Positions 14,519-15,469 of a DNA stretch of 15,469 nucleotides are shown here, piece after piece. Positions within the stretch are counted from its first letter, which is position 1; each line of letters opens with the position of its first letter. Under the pieces are notes generated by a model. It had not been told where the DNA came from, ran no database searches, and worked only from the letters and a program-made list of their open reading frames with translations. Source of the DNA: Legionella longbeachae (lineage in GTDB: Bacteria > Pseudomonadota > Gammaproteobacteria > Legionellales > Legionellaceae); NCBI GenBank assembly GCA_016191305.1, contig JACPOX010000111.1:1-15469 (forward strand), written 5' to 3'. The position numbers and the translations under genes were made by a program.

Positions 14519-15082
14519 ATGAGTACCGCGCGGATTGTTATTGGAATAACTGGTGCTTCAGGAATGATTTATGGCATACGTCTTTTAGAATTATTACGAC
14601 CTACTTCTGTTGAAACTCATTTAATTGTAAGTAAATCAGCCCAATTGACCCGGAAATATGAAACAAATATTTCTCTTACAGAATTGAAAGCATTGGCTGA
14701 TGTATATCACTCCTGGAATGATGTTGGAGCAAGTATTGCCAGCGGTTCTTATCAAACCATGGGAATGATTATTGCTCCATGCTCGATGAAAACCTTGGCA
14801 GAAATCACGCATGGTACTAGTGATAATCTTATTGGTCGAGCCGCTGATGTTACTTTAAAAGAGCGTAGAAAATTGGTGCTTATGCCTCGAGAGTCGCCTT
14901 TACATTTAGGACATTTGCAAAATATGGTGTCCTTGACGCAACAAGGAGCAATCCTTTGTCCTGCTATGCCCGCATTTTATACTAAACCAGAAACTATTGA
15001 TGATATCGTTAATTACAGTGTAGGAAGAATACTCGATCTTTTTGATATTGATGTGGGTGTAGTGGAGCGTTGGCAGGGGTAA
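14519..15082 (+). CDS. ubiX: Flavin prenyltransferase UbiX
   Basis: UbiX joins a dimethylallyl group to FMN to make prenylated FMN, the cofactor of the decarboxylase UbiD in ubiquinone synthesis. Seen: IGITGASGMIYG (8-19) for flavin binding, IVSKSA (36-41), ASGSYQTMGMIIAPCSMKTLAEI (starting at 74), DNLIGRAADVTLKERR (102-117), LVLMPRESPL (119-128) and PAMPAFY (148-154), with Tyr154 and Arg170 in the positions expected to bind the prenyl-phosphate. At 187 aa it has the usual length. The ATG has a strong AAGGAG 5 nt upstream. No UbiD gene is in the window. No clear terminator follows. Confidence 0.95.
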   Translation: MSTARIVIGITGASGMIYGIRLLELLRPTSVETHLIVSKSAQLTRKYETNISLTELKALADVYHSWNDVGASIASGSYQTMGMIIAPCSMKTLAEITHGTSDNLIGRAADVTLKERRKLVLMPRESPLHLGHLQNMVSLTQQGAILCPAMPAFYTKPETIDDIVNYSVGRILDLFDIDVGVVERWQG

Positions 15083-15405
15083 ATTTATAAAAAGTCAGTT
15101 CGTATTAAGTGAACTACAGCTTTTGATCAAAATTCAATACCCCTGACTTCTCTGTAGGTTGGGCCAGGGGGCCAACCTTCAAAATCCTTAACTTAATGGC
15201 ATTGTCCCAGATTTTAACCCGTATAATTTGCTGCATAAAATTATCTCAGATTCAACGAGACGTCGAAGATAGAAATTATGAATTGTTAACACATTAAAAT
15301 TTTTGTAAGAAAATTGAAAAAATAAGGCTTTTTCAGTCTGAGCATGGTCATATCAAATACAATTAAAATGGCAAGATACTAGACTAGGCGATCAGGAGGA
15401 GCTCC
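15083..15405. other. 323-bp intergenic region after ubiX
   Basis: It holds the palindromic repeat at 15154-15199 and no convincing gene. A 5-bp stem AGTTC/GAACT follows ubiX without a T-tract. A weak A/T stem TGAAAAA/TTTTTCA lies near 15315-15336. TACAAT (15358-15363) is a possible -10 for the gene starting at 15406, but no good -35 is seen. Confidence 0.5.
15154..15199. repeat. Palindromic repeat, same family as the 13.2 kb element
   Basis: GTAGGTTGGGCC and GGCCAACCT form an imperfect palindrome (15154-15180). It is followed by AAAATCCTTAACTTAATGGC, which parallels AAAATCTTTAATGGC in the copy at 13277-13291. CCTTAACTTAATGG (15186-15199) is the exact reverse complement of 13220-13233. A degenerate left end may lie near 15104-15112 (ATTAAGTGA). 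No flanking direct repeat is visible. Confidence 0.65.
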
Positions 15406-15469
15406 ATGCCACCAAAGCCAGAAACACATTTCAATCCTAAGATACCTCAAGGTATTATAATTGATATTC
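15406..15469 (+). CDS. Start of an unrecognised gene (3' partial)
   Basis: ATG at 15406 follows a near-ideal SD (AGGAGG, 15394-15399, 6 nt spacing), and the frame stays open to the window edge (21 codons). The visible N-terminus begins MPPKPETHFNPKIPQ and then turns hydrophobic (GIIIDI). Pro and Lys are frequent, and no signal peptide or family motif can be judged from so little. Confidence 0.65.
   Translation, partial: MPPKPETHFNPKIPQGIIIDI

Noticed and set aside
15075..15147. Inverted repeats AGGGGTA/TACCCCT and AAGTCAG/CTGACTT after ubiX
   Set aside because: The pairs interleave rather than nest, are short and lack a T-tract, so they are probably chance.
1..15469. tRNA, rRNA or CRISPR array
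   Set aside because: No cloverleaf, rRNA-like stretch or regularly spaced repeats were seen.

Overview
The window is AT-rich gamma-proteobacterial DNA, most likely from Legionella or a close relative. This is inferred from the gene mix: a T2 ribonuclease like the secreted SrnA of L. pneumophila, a type 2 isopentenyl-diphosphate isomerase (Legionella makes isoprenoids by the mevalonate route), and three proteins that look like Dot/Icm effector candidates. No database search was possible, so genus and family assignments rest on recognised motifs.

Layout. 1-1470: 3' part of a coiled-coil, multi-TM protein whose start lies outside the window. 1641-2399: secreted RNase T2. 2501-3457: GIN-domain lipoprotein. 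3518-3592: a long inverted repeat between convergent genes. 3589-4389 (-): alpha/beta hydrolase. 4598-5596: a low-complexity acidic protein carrying a 13-C tract and two in-frame tandem repeats. 5612-6988 (-): MltA-type lytic transglycosylase. 7144-11621: surface-glycan cluster, with a membrane O-acyltransferase (-) divergent from a three-gene operon (WbuB-like glycosyltransferase, RmlD-like reductase, CapE/FnlA/WbvB-like dehydratase-epimerase). 11940-13205: a membrane-anchored protein with a HipA/PI3-4-kinase-like active-site signature. 13215-13296: a MITE-like element between that gene's stop codon and its terminator. 13339-14370 (-): fni. 14519-15082: ubiX. 15406-end: start of an unrecognised gene.

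How the genes fit together. The glycan genes plausibly make and transfer a UDP-activated 6-deoxy-L-HexNAc, with the acyltransferase adding acetyl or another acyl group to LPS or a related glycan. No C2-epimerase is seen, which bears on which sugar is made. MltA, the GIN lipoprotein and RNase T2 are envelope or exported proteins with separate transcription units. fni and ubiX are divergent and linked by prenyl-phosphate and flavin chemistry.

Most noteworthy: (1) the 13-C tract in the 4598-5596 gene, a likely phase-variation switch in an effector-like protein; (2) the atypical kinase-like protein at 11940-13205; (3) a palindromic repeat family with one copy (13215-13296) that appears to have inserted into a terminator with a direct duplication; (4) the sugar pathway without an epimerase.
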